Below are positions 40,198-47,677 of a stretch of DNA of 64,000 bases, piece after piece (position 1 is the first letter of the stretch; each line of letters starts with the position of its first letter). The position numbers and the translations under genes are program-made. Below the pieces are notes generated by a model, which was not told the DNA's origin, ran no database searches, and saw only the letters and a program-made list of their open reading frames with translations. Source of the DNA: JAXMDC01 sp046349035 (GTDB taxonomy: Bacteria > Pseudomonadota > Alphaproteobacteria > Rhizobiales > Kaistiaceae); NCBI GenBank assembly GCA_046349035.1, contig JAXMDC010000003.1, positions 620,001-684,000 on the forward strand, in the 5' to 3' direction.

Positions 40198-40990
40198 CGG
40201 CGCCCAGCAGCGAGGCGAGATAGGAGCGCACTGCCGCGGCATCGGGCAGGAGAAATTCTCCGACCGTGCGCTGCGCAACCGCACCGACATGAACCGTTAC
40301 GCCGCGGTGAACGGCAGCCGCCAGAAACATGGTCTCATCGGCCAGGTCGTCGCCAATGACCAGCGGCCGCCGGTCACGGAAAACCGGGTGCGCCCCGAGC
40401 TCGGTCAGCGCCCGACCCTTGTCAGTGGCCGCCAGGCGGAGTTCCAGCGCCATTTTGCCAGCCTGCAAGGCAAACCGGTGCGAGTCGGTGGCGGCGAGAT
40501 CCTGCAGCAGAGCCTCGATCCGCGGGAGGGCGCTCCGGTCGGCGCGATAATGGATCGCCAGGGCCGTCCTCTTGTCCTCGAAGAACAGCCGCGGATGCTC
40601 TTGGAGCAGACGTTGGATCTCGTTCACGAATGCGTCGAACTCGGGCGGTCGCGATGCAATCGCCATGCGGCCGTCTGGAAAGCGGACCTCGGCGCCATGC
40701 ACACCGGCAACCGGCAGCGTCGTCGGGGCAAGCAGCCGATCCGCCGATGCGATCGTCCTCCCGGTGACGATGGCCAAGGCCCCGCCCAGGCGGACCCGAA
40801 GCCGATGAAGCAATTCCGGCAGCCGAGGCGGCACCACAACGGCTGCTGGCGAAGGAGCGATGTCGAGTAGTGTGCCGTCCAGGTCGAGAAAAAGCGCAAG
40901 ATCGCGCAGGGATGACGGCAAGGCGGACGACCCAGCCCGTGGCGGCGGGTACCCTCCATTGTCGTTAGCTGCCTGCCGCAAGCCCGTCAT
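40190..40990 (-). CDS. otsB: trehalose-6-phosphate phosphatase
   Basis: A 266-residue HAD-superfamily phosphatase: motif I DLDGTLLD at residues 36-43 (nucleophile and acid Asp), motif II VTGRTI, a cap with RTALAIHYR, and motif IV RRPLVIGDDLADETMF. It removes the phosphate from trehalose 6-phosphate. The ATG at 40990 is used. The preceding in-frame ATG (40996) lies at or before the predicted RNA start of the EcfG promoter at 41001-41025, which would make the message almost leaderless. First gene of otsB-GH15-otsA-36666. Confidence 0.95.
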   Translation of the reverse strand: MTGLRQAANDNGGYPPPRAGSSALPSSLRDLALFLDLDGTLLDIAPSPAAVVVPPRLPELLHRLRVRLGGALAIVTGRTIASADRLLAPTTLPVAGVHGAEVRFPDGRMAIASRPPEFDAFVNEIQRLLQEHPRLFFEDKRTALAIHYRADRSALPRIEALLQDLAATDSHRFALQAGKMALELRLAATDKGRALTELGAHPVFRDRRPLVIGDDLADETMFLAAAVHRGVTVHVGAVAQRTVGEFLLPDAAAVRSYLASLLGAGA

Positions 40991-41000
40991 CGGCATCTAA

Positions 41001-41025
41001 AACGCGAGCGCAAACAGTCGGTTCC
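41001..41025 (-). promoter_or_regulatory. EcfG promoter of the trehalose operon
   Basis: On the minus strand GGAAC (41025-41021), 16 bases, CGTT (41004-41001). The predicted RNA start (about 40995) is within a few bases of the otsB ATG. Confidence 0.85.
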
Positions 41026-41119
41026 ACCGCGTGCCGGTCGATCTCAGCCTTTGGGGAACCACTTGACCAGTCCGAGGTTGGATGGATGGCCCTCTCCCTG
41101 GGCGGTGCAAGGAAATGTA

Positions 41120-41644
41120 ATGGCAAGGTGGCATTGGGCGGCGGCGGTTGCAGTTCTGCTCGGCGCCGCTGGGGCGAGCGCGTCGGCGGAAGACGTCTTT
41201 CACCCGTCCGAGCTGGCAAAGGCGCTGGTTGACGCCAAGGTGAAGCTCAATGAGGCGATTGGTGCCGCCGCAGCGCAGGGCCTGCCGATCGCGGCGCGAT
41301 ACGAGATCGATGATAGCGACCGCCTCCACATAACCGTCCGGACCGCCGCCGGTCCGAATTCGGAACCGGTCTATGTCGATGTGCTTGTCGACCCTGAAAC
41401 GGCCGATGTCCTTGGCATTGCAGCAGTGACCGATCCGCGAGAGCGGGAGAAATCATCGGCCATGCGCCTTGCACTTGCCGAGGCCAGGATTTCCCTTGCC
41501 GACAGCGCCAAGCGCGCCGCTGAGGAGAACCCCGGATTGATCGTTGTCGCGGTCGAGGCCGTCCGGGCCGATCAGTCGCCGGTAGCGGAAGTGCAGTTGA
41601 TGAAGGGCAAGCAGGTCAGCAAGACTACCGTGCCCCTGAACTAA
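41120..41644 (+). CDS. secreted PepSY-like protein
   Basis: A 174-residue exported protein: signal peptide (MARWHWAAAVAVLLGAAGAS, cleavage near ASA-EDV), then two PepSY-like units. The first is LAKALVDAKVKLNEAIGAAA to VYVDVLVDPETADVLGI, with the helix-then-strand pattern; the second is RLALAEARISLADSAKRAAE to EVQLMKGKQV. PepSY domains are small periplasmic modules thought to inhibit peptidases. AAGGAA lies seven bases before the start. Upstream GGAAC, 16 bases, GGTT (41055-41079) is a one-mismatch EcfG candidate. Confidence 0.78.
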   Translation: MARWHWAAAVAVLLGAAGASASAEDVFHPSELAKALVDAKVKLNEAIGAAAAQGLPIAARYEIDDSDRLHITVRTAAGPNSEPVYVDVLVDPETADVLGIAAVTDPREREKSSAMRLALAEARISLADSAKRAAEENPGLIVVAVEAVRADQSPVAEVQLMKGKQVSKTTVPLN

Positions 41645-41872
41645 TCGCGCCCGCCCTCCTCCGGAACCGTACGCGAAAAATAGTCTCGAAGTTCCGGCTC
41701 GCCTCCGCCGATGTGGACTCGTCACGCAGCTCCACGCAATGGCGCGCCATCAAGGTTGCATTTCCGAAAAAAGTAACTCGCGCGTCTTGCGAGTGTATTT
41801 TCCTTCCTATTTACTGCTCGATGCAGCGCAAGAACGAGATACTGCTGGCGTAAGCGTAACTGGCGGGTCGCG

Positions 41873-44800
41873 ATGTTCTCCACCGGCGGCGGTGTGTGGC
41901 GGGAACTTTCGCCTTTAAACAAAGGGCTCGTCACTATTGTTGTCACGCTGGCAGCGGCCACCGCCGGGCTGCAGCAGCAGGCCGACGGTATTGCGCTTTT
42001 CTGGCCCGCGGCGGGCGTTATCACGGGTCTTCTCGTTAGAGCCGAAAGCCGCGAGTGGGGCTACGTCATTGGCGGCGCCTTGGTGGCTCTTGCGCTCGGC
42101 AATGCATCCCAAGGGCGCTCAGTTGCCGCATCTGCCGTGTTCATGTCCGGCAACATTGTGCAAGCAGCGAGTATTGCCTTCATTATCGGTTTGGTTGCGC
42201 GGCACGGCAGCCGCGGGGCAGTTGTCACCTCCGCATTTGTCGGAGCAACGGTCGTTGCCGCCGCAGTCGTCGGTCTGGCCGAAGCGGCCGGCCTACGTTG
42301 GACGGGACATGCTCAGGGCGATTTTATCGAGGTTTGGCAGGGCTGGTTCGTTTCACAGACCCTGGGGGTGTTGACCGTTGCGCCAGCAGTTCTGCTGATT
42401 GAGCAGCACGGGCGGGCGGCTCGTGGCGGATGGGATCACGCCGCGTTGGCAGCAGCAGTGATCGCAATGCTCGGCATTGCTTATCTGCTGCAGTTGTCGG
42501 GTTGGTATACCGGGGCTTTCCTGGCCGCCGCCGCTCTTGCCGGGCCCGTTATCTGGTGGGTGCAGCGCGGCGTTGCCCGCGTTCGCGCCGCTCTTGCATT
42601 GCTGGTGTTTGCAATTGTCGGCGCCTCCGGCGGCCTGGCGTGGCTACGCTTTGGGGGCGGTGAGACGCAGTGGTTTCTCGCCGCGACGGCCCTGGCGCTC
42701 CTTGCACTCACCGCCTTGCAAGACCGGCGTCCAGACGGCGCCGTTCCCCAGAGGGAGGCAGCCGAGAATCGGGACGGCACGCATTCAGCGGCCTCGGCTC
42801 CGCCCTTCGTCTACCTCGCGGTTTTCTTTTCAGCCTACGTGCTGGCGGGAGGTTTCGGGCAGGGATTGGCGATCATACCCGGCAGCACGATTACTTTCTG
42901 GCCCCCGAGCGGGATCTTCGTCGCTACACTGATTACGACGCCGAGACGACATTGGGGGTGGTGGACCGCCACGGCCGCCCTCGCCGAGATAACCTGCAAT
43001 GCCGTCTGGTTTCACAGCGCGCTGCCGCTGGCGCTTCTCTACTTCGGCGCTAACGCCTCGGAAGCCCTGACTTTCGCTCTGCTATTGGGCCGACTGGCGG
43101 ACGCCCCGTTCCGGTTCCGGACAGCGGCGGACGGGTTTGCCTTCGTCATCGCATCGCTCATCGCCCCGACGGTGGGTGCGACCGCGATCGCAACCGTCGA
43201 TGCCGTGATCGGCAAGCACCTGTTTCTCGAAGCTTGGCCGCTGGTCTGGCTCGGCGACTGGTCCGGATTGCTGGTGTGCGCACCCTTGACGCTCCTTGCC
43301 GTGGAGACGTGGCACCAACGCGACGCCATATCAGTCAGGCAGTTCGTTGAGGCTGGCGTGGTGGCGACAGCTCTCGGAGCGGTCGGCGCGCTCGCCTTCG
43401 CCGGCTACCTTCCAACCCCTTACGTTTGCCTGCCCTTGCTGCTGTGGTGCGCGGTGCGATACGGCGTCGGGGCGGCGTCGGCTGGCTTAGCGTTCCTGGC
43501 GCTAGCCGGCGCGATTCTTGCCATCCGCTCGCCAGCTGCCGACTTCAAGCAGGTTGCCGTGGGCGCGCAGCTGTTCTTCGCGGTGTCGGCCGTGTCGGTC
43601 TTGATAGTCGGGGGCCTCGCCGCCGAGCTTCGGCAGGCAGCAGAGCGTCTCGCCCGGGCCAACGCCAACCTCGAGCGTCGCGTGGCCGAGCGGACCGCCA
43701 GCCTGGCTTCCAGTCAAGCCGCCGCAGTCGATCGGGCCGACGAAATTGCCGCCATCTACAAGGCCGCACCGATCGGCCTCGCCCTTCTCGATGCCGACAT
43801 GAATTTCCTGCGCGTCAACGAACATTTGGCGCGCATGAACGGCCTGTCCGTGGAAGAGCACATCGGCCGATCCGTGCGTGACTTACTCCCCCCGCTCGTT
43901 GTCAGCGCTCTGAACGAAATCCGCAGCCGCCTGCTCTCCGGCGAGGAGACCGTGGAAACCGAACTGGATTTGCCGCAGTGGCGGCCGGGAGGGGGTCACG
44001 CCTTCGTCCGATATCGTGCGATCCGCAATCGCGACTCCATCCACTTTCTCGGCGTCATCGAAGACATAACCGAACGGCGGCTTGCGGAGGCTGCTTTGCG
44101 CGACAGCGAAGCGCGGTTGACGACCATCCTCGACGCGGTCCCGATCGGCGTTGGCCTGATCGATCGCGGAGGCCGGTTCATCCAGCGAAATCCGGCGCTT
44201 CAGAAGCTGGCCGTCGGACCGGTCATTCCAAGTCTCGCCGAGCCCGAGAAGTATGTCGGCTTCGATACCGAAGGGCGCCGCCTCGGTTTCCGCGACTTTC
44301 CTGGTGCACGCGCGCTGCGCGGCGAACGGGCGGGCCCGGCGGACCTCAGCACCACGATCGACGGCAATCAGCGCTGGATACGCGTCTCAGCGGTTCCGCT
44401 GTTTGCCGATGGCGAGGTTTCGGGCGCCGTCGCGGTGGCTGAGGACATCACCGCCGATCGGCGCCGCGAAGACCATGTGCGCGGCCTCATGGCCGAGATC
44501 AATCATCGTGCCAAGAATGTGCTCTCGGTGGTGCAAGCGATCGCACGTCAGACCGGGGTCTTTCGCACCCGCGAGGCCGCCGAGCAATATTCCCAGCGCA
44601 TCTCTGCGTTCGGCGCCAGCTTCGACCTGCTCGTTGGCAACAACTGGAAAAGCGTGGAGGTCGAGGAACTCATCCGCGCTCAGCTCCAGCACTTCGGCGA
44701 CCGTCGAAGTTCGCACATAGACTTGAACGGTCCGACGATCCGCCTGTCGGCCGCTGCCGCTCAGACTCTTGGGATGGCATTGCACGAGCTGGGTACCAAC

Positions 44801-45475
44801 GCTTGCAAATATGGCGCCCTCTCTACTGACCGCGGCCGCGTTGAAATCACTTGGCGAATCGCTGATGGCGACCGGGGCCGGTGTTTCGAGATAGCGTGGA
44901 GCGAAGCCGGCGGCCCGCCAGCTCGGCAACCTAGTCGCCGTGGTTTCGGATCGTGGGTCACGCAGGACATGGTCCGCAGCGGACTGGGGGCGGACGTCGA
45001 TCTCAGCTACGCGCCGACAGGCCTCAAGTGGCGTCTGCGGTGCCGAACCGATCGGTGCGTCGACGGCAGTAGTGATGCGACTGAATCGGGCAACGAGCTT
45101 TCGTCGGGGGCCAAGAAGGGGCGCTCGGTTCTTGTGGTCGAAGACGATCCCTTGATTGCTCTCGATGTCGCGGCCAGCTTACGCGAGGCCGGGCTTGCCG
45201 TTGTCGGGCCCGCTGCCAGCGTGGCCGAAGGCTTGCACCTTCTGAGCGCCTCGCCCTGCGACTGCGCCGTGCTCGACGTCAATCTCGGATCCGAGACATC
45301 GGAGGTCATCGCACAACAACTCGCCATGCGCGGCCTGCCTTACGTGACGATTTCCGGCTACGGGCCCGACCATCTCCCCGCGAGCATGCGCGCGGCGCCT
45401 TTTATCCGCAAGCCAGTCGAAGCGCCCAGCTTGGTGGCCGAGCTTGAGCTGGTTCTCTCTCCTGAGCCGCACTAA
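41873..45475 (+). CDS. double-MASE1, PAS-PAS, HWE hybrid histidine kinase with C-terminal receiver
   Basis: A 1200-residue protein, paralogous to the kinase next to phyR. Two MASE1-type membrane regions (about 10-280 and 300-575; the second has ITFWPPSGIFVATLITTPRR and ITCNAVWFHSALPLALLYFG), a coiled coil, one PAS like that of the paralogue (YKAAPIGLALLDADMNFLRV) and an extra PAS (ILDAVPIGVGLIDRGGRFIQ). The HWE domain has His878 (MAEINHRAKNVLSVV), LHELGTNACKYGAL and W-x-E in AWSEAGGP. The receiver starts near residue 1083 (VLVVEDDPLIALD) with Asp1135 (AVLDVNLGSE). The receiver could act as a phosphate sink or relay in the stress phosphorelay. Confidence 0.9.
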   Translation: MFSTGGGVWRELSPLNKGLVTIVVTLAAATAGLQQQADGIALFWPAAGVITGLLVRAESREWGYVIGGALVALALGNASQGRSVAASAVFMSGNIVQAASIAFIIGLVARHGSRGAVVTSAFVGATVVAAAVVGLAEAAGLRWTGHAQGDFIEVWQGWFVSQTLGVLTVAPAVLLIEQHGRAARGGWDHAALAAAVIAMLGIAYLLQLSGWYTGAFLAAAALAGPVIWWVQRGVARVRAALALLVFAIVGASGGLAWLRFGGGETQWFLAATALALLALTALQDRRPDGAVPQREAAENRDGTHSAASAPPFVYLAVFFSAYVLAGGFGQGLAIIPGSTITFWPPSGIFVATLITTPRRHWGWWTATAALAEITCNAVWFHSALPLALLYFGANASEALTFALLLGRLADAPFRFRTAADGFAFVIASLIAPTVGATAIATVDAVIGKHLFLEAWPLVWLGDWSGLLVCAPLTLLAVETWHQRDAISVRQFVEAGVVATALGAVGALAFAGYLPTPYVCLPLLLWCAVRYGVGAASAGLAFLALAGAILAIRSPAADFKQVAVGAQLFFAVSAVSVLIVGGLAAELRQAAERLARANANLERRVAERTASLASSQAAAVDRADEIAAIYKAAPIGLALLDADMNFLRVNEHLARMNGLSVEEHIGRSVRDLLPPLVVSALNEIRSRLLSGEETVETELDLPQWRPGGGHAFVRYRAIRNRDSIHFLGVIEDITERRLAEAALRDSEARLTTILDAVPIGVGLIDRGGRFIQRNPALQKLAVGPVIPSLAEPEKYVGFDTEGRRLGFRDFPGARALRGERAGPADLSTTIDGNQRWIRVSAVPLFADGEVSGAVAVAEDITADRRREDHVRGLMAEINHRAKNVLSVVQAIARQTGVFRTREAAEQYSQRISAFGASFDLLVGNNWKSVEVEELIRAQLQHFGDRRSSHIDLNGPTIRLSAAAAQTLGMALHELGTNACKYGALSTDRGRVEITWRIADGDRGRCFEIAWSEAGGPPARQPSRRGFGSWVTQDMVRSGLGADVDLSYAPTGLKWRLRCRTDRCVDGSSDATESGNELSSGAKKGRSVLVVEDDPLIALDVAASLREAGLAVVGPAASVAEGLHLLSASPCDCAVLDVNLGSETSEVIAQQLAMRGLPYVTISGYGPDHLPASMRAAPFIRKPVEAPSLVAELELVLSPEPH

Positions 45476-45503
45476 GCTTGGCGAGTACGGGGCCGAAAGT
45501 CCG

Positions 45504-45884
45504 CTACACCTTCATCCTAGGTTCGCCGGCCGTGAGCAACCGCGAGCGCAACGCAGCACGAGTTGCCCCTTCGCCGGGCCACAGGCCGGGCACGACCCGT
45601 ACACCGCCGACGAGCGTGCGGCCGGCATATTTCATCATCGGCGGGGGCGGCGAGACCGGAGGTTGGATTTCCGGTCCGCCGGGTGGTGGCGTCAACGGCG
45701 GCTGAATGTCCGGTCCAGGCTCTTGCGGCTCGCGCGGCGGGCGACCCGGCGCCGGTGGATCTGGAAACTCTTTCGGTGCAGGCGCACCGGGCAGGTCCTT
45801 CGGCCACGGCGGAACCACCGGACCGGTGGCCATCGATTCGTGATACCCCCACTCCCGCACGCGCTTGGACCGTATCATGTACAC
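45504..45884 (-). CDS. proline-rich protein of unknown function
   Basis: A 126-residue reading frame whose middle (residues 24-88) is strongly proline-rich (PPWPKDLPGAPAPKEFPDPP, PLTPPPGGPEIQPPVSPPPP). GAGGT about ten bases before the ATG at 45884 supports translation. An in-frame ATG at 45833 would give a shorter Pro-rich protein like those known in Rhizobiales. The C-terminal 35 residues are unlike the rest and the gene converges on the kinase gene, so the exact product is uncertain. Confidence 0.5.
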   Translation of the reverse strand: MYMIRSKRVREWGYHESMATGPVVPPWPKDLPGAPAPKEFPDPPAPGRPPREPQEPGPDIQPPLTPPPGGPEIQPPVSPPPPMMKYAGRTLVGGVRVVPGLWPGEGATRAALRSRLLTAGEPRMKV

Positions 45885-45909
45885 TTACCTCTTTCGGAAT
45901 AGCGCGGAC

Positions 45910-45928
45910 CGCGGGAAGGAATCCCGCG
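45910..45928 (-). terminator. hairpin downstream of the DUF1236 gene
   Basis: CGCGGGA / TCCCGCG with a five-base loop, extended by GCGGA / TCCGC outside. It lies 32 bases past the stop of the minus-strand gene ending at 45961. No T tract. Confidence 0.45.
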
Positions 45929-45960
45929 CTCCGCAAAGCAACCCGCAGGCCGGGGGTCGG

Positions 45961-46668
45961 CTATGCGAGGATAATATCGACGATGCGATGCGAGCCCGGC
46001 TCCACAACGACGATGCGGCCGTCGGCAAGCAGGAAAAACATGTAGCCGCGCCACGCCGGTACGAATTGGACGATCGTGGTCGGCAGCGGCTCTAACGCCA
46101 CGGTTTCCGGAACGGCCACACCGACGTTCAGGGCGAAGTTGACGTTCTGAACGGCGCGCGGATTGGCCGCGCGGATCATCTGGCGAACGTTAGTGCGCTG
46201 TTCCACGCTGATAGTGGCATTGGCCGTCGCACCGGCACCGATCCCGGCCCCTCCGCCCTGCGCTTGTGCCGGAGCAGCGTCGGGACCTCGACCGGGATTT
46301 GCGGGGCTTGGCGGTTGCCCTTGGGCCTGGCCCTGCGCTTGGCCTTGGGCCTGCCCCTGGACGCGCGTCACATCGCCGCCCTGAGCCTGCGCGCCGCCTT
46401 GCGCTTGTGCACCGCCTTCGGCTTGCACTCCGCCCGGCCGGTTGGGACCTGCGGGTGCCTGGGCGTTCCCCTGAGCCTGTCCACCGCCTTGCACCTGGGC
46501 TCCGCCCTGCGCGCCCTGACTAGGCAAGGGCAACCGTGGAGTACCAGGCGTTGCCGGCGCCTGCATCTCGGGCGGGGGCCCGGGAGGGGTGACGGGCGCT
46601 TGGGCGAACGACGCTCCGGCAAGGGTCACCCCAACCGAAGCGATCGCCGACGTTAGATAGATGTTCAT
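45961..46668 (-). CDS. secreted DUF1236 protein with Gln/Gly/Ala repeat region
   Basis: A 235-residue exported protein: signal peptide (MNIYLTSAIASVGVTLAGAS, cleavage near AFA-QAP), a long low-complexity stretch (residues 48-145) of G-G-A-Q-A-Q-G-G and G-Q-A-Q repeats, then a C-terminal DUF1236 domain (ISVEQRTNVRQMIRAANPRA, VAVPETVALEPLPTTIVQFV, DGRIVVVEPGSHRIVDIIL). The repeat DNA is a short tandem array and may vary in length between strains. It is a second DUF1236 protein besides that at 24637. No exact EcfG site was seen upstream. Confidence 0.85.
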   Translation of the reverse strand: MNIYLTSAIASVGVTLAGASFAQAPVTPPGPPPEMQAPATPGTPRLPLPSQGAQGGAQVQGGGQAQGNAQAPAGPNRPGGVQAEGGAQAQGGAQAQGGDVTRVQGQAQGQAQGQAQGQPPSPANPGRGPDAAPAQAQGGGAGIGAGATANATISVEQRTNVRQMIRAANPRAVQNVNFALNVGVAVPETVALEPLPTTIVQFVPAWRGYMFFLLADGRIVVVEPGSHRIVDIILA

Positions 46669-46775
46669 CTTGCACGCTCGATCTAGAAAGACGACCTGAC
46701 GCGAACGCGCCGCGCTTGCTCTCGGCCGCCGTTGTCGGCGGCCGGGTTTGAGGGATTGCCTCTTGCCTGAGGCTT

Positions 46776-46796
46776 GCTCGCCCGCTCCGGGCGAGC
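46776..46796 (-). terminator. hairpin just after the BA14K-like gene
   Basis: GCTCGCCCG / CGGGCGAGC with a three-base loop begins four bases past the stop codon of the gene at 46800. It is probably a terminator or mRNA-stabilising stem, without a T tract. Confidence 0.55.
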
Positions 46797-46799
46797 CCG

Positions 46800-47165
46800 C
46801 TAGTAGGGGCTTTCGCAGCGGTGCAGCCGACCGTCGTAGCCGGTGAAGCTGTCGGTCTGAACGTTGTAGCTGCGGTACCGCGCCTGACACCAGGCGACGT
46901 GATCGTTGGTCGCTACCTGCGGATAGGTAGCCTGCGGATAGGCATAGGTCTGCGGCCAGCCGTATCCGTAACCATATGTGCCGTAGGAATATTGCGGGTA
47001 AGAGTAATAGTTCTGCGGATAGTAGCCGTAGTAGGTCTGCCCGTAGTAGCCCGGATTGCCAAATCCGAATCCGAAGCCGAAGCTCGTTTGCGCGTTGGCC
47101 GCGCTGGCGGCTAGTGCGAGGCCCCCCGCGACCACAGCCATTGTCAGGAACGATAGTTTTCGCAT
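46800..47165 (-). CDS. secreted BA14K-like protein with Tyr/Gly repeat
   Basis: A 121-residue exported protein: signal peptide (MRKLSFLTMAVVAGGLALAA, cleavage near ANA-QTS), a Tyr/Gly/Pro-rich stretch (YYGQTYYGYYPQNYYSYPQY) and a C-terminal BA14K signature (VAWCQARYRSYNVQTDSFTG, YDGRLHRCESPY) with two cysteines. It is the second member of this family in the window after 24029-24463. AGAGGT precedes the ATG at 47165, and an EcfG promoter with a 17-base spacer lies upstream. Confidence 0.85.
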   Translation of the reverse strand: MRKLSFLTMAVVAGGLALAASAANAQTSFGFGFGFGNPGYYGQTYYGYYPQNYYSYPQYSYGTYGYGYGWPQTYAYPQATYPQVATNDHVAWCQARYRSYNVQTDSFTGYDGRLHRCESPY

Positions 47166-47216
47166 GCTCGAGACCTCTGCGGTTCCCGGCCTATTCCAAG
47201 CAACCGCTCCGAGCAC

Positions 47217-47242
47217 AACGGACGCGCCTGGCGTTTAGTTCC
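47217..47242 (-). promoter_or_regulatory. EcfG promoter
   Basis: On the minus strand GGAAC (47242-47238), 17 bases, CGTT (47220-47217), 52 bases upstream of the BA14K-like gene. It is the last exact EcfG site before the tRNA remnants. Confidence 0.72.
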
Positions 47243-47441
47243 TGATCGCTTCTCGCTGCCGGCTGCCGCCGCGCTTCCAAGGGCCCCGCTTCTTTGGAGC
47301 GGCGCGGTGCATTGGGATGGCCTTTGCTCGACAGGCGAGGTTCGAGGCCTCGACGCCCCGTCCTCCACCCCCTTGTCGCAGCTCCGAGCGGCTGCGGCCG
47401 ATCCGGAGCGGCTCGCTTGGAGCATGCTGTGTAGGTTAGGC

Positions 47442-47490
47442 TGGTGCTGCCGGACAGGATTGAACTGTCGACCTCTCCCTTACCAAGGGA
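47442..47490 (-). pseudogene. 3' half of a tRNA-Thr(GGT) gene
   Basis: Read on the minus strand: a 7-base anticodon loop TTGGTAA with anticodon GGT flanked by a four-pair stem, then a variable region, a T arm (GACAG TTCAATC CTGTC) and an acceptor 3' strand ending in CCA. The 5' half (acceptor strand and D arm) is missing; the homology breaks in the anticodon stem. Such displaced 3' tRNA halves are typical footprints of tyrosine-recombinase elements that integrate into the anticodon loop. Confidence 0.75.
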
Positions 47491-47548
47491 CTCGCCGCCA
47501 GCAAAATCCACCGACAAAGCAAAGGGTTGTTGACCGCTCCCGAAAAAC

Positions 47549-47567
47549 TGTGCCAGATTTGTGCCAG
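47549..47567 (+). repeat. direct repeat TGTGCCAG
   Basis: Two copies of TGTGCCAG, 11 bases apart (47549-47556 and 47560-47567), lie just before a second tRNA-like fragment. The one-helical-turn spacing is what arm-type integrase binding sites show. Interpretation tentative. Confidence 0.4.
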
Positions 47568-47572
47568 GCTGA

Positions 47573-47600
47573 GGTCGCCGGTTCGAGTCCGGCCGTTCCT
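47573..47600 (+). pseudogene. tRNA T-arm and acceptor fragment
   Basis: GGTCGCCGGTTCGAGTCCGG with the following GCC forms a perfect T arm (GCCGG TTCGAGT CCGGC) and is followed by a few acceptor-like bases before the insertion element. No D or anticodon arm precedes it, so it is another tRNA 3' fragment. The identity cannot be told. Confidence 0.55.
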
Positions 47601-47635
47601 TCCCCGCAAGGGGGGAATTATATACTTGACAAGTA
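47597..47635 (+). repeat. left terminal inverted repeat
   Basis: 39 bases, outer part a small GC hairpin (CCCC GCAA GGGG), inner part GGGAATTATATACTTGACAA. It pairs with 50105-50143. The inner part holds TTGACA, the -35 of the transposase promoter. The right copy has GTGACA there. Confidence 0.88.
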
Positions 47636-47654
47636 CGCCTACTGACTCTACCTT
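47626..47654 (+). promoter_or_regulatory. sigma-70 promoter of the transposase operon
   Basis: TTGACA (47626-47631), 17 bases, TACCTT (47649-47654), followed by AAGGAG (47662-47667) and the ATG at 47678. The -35 lies inside the left inverted repeat. Confidence 0.75.
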
Positions 47655-47677
47655 GAATCTCAAGGAGTTAGCGCGCC

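Noticed and set aside
46250..46530. Possible CRISPR-like or tandem repeat array
   Set aside because: The short repeats are in frame and encode Gln/Gly/Ala units of the DUF1236 protein; no unique spacers of equal length.
47442..47490. Intact tRNA-Thr
   Set aside because: The 5' acceptor strand and D arm are absent, and the anticodon stem has a mismatch at the break.
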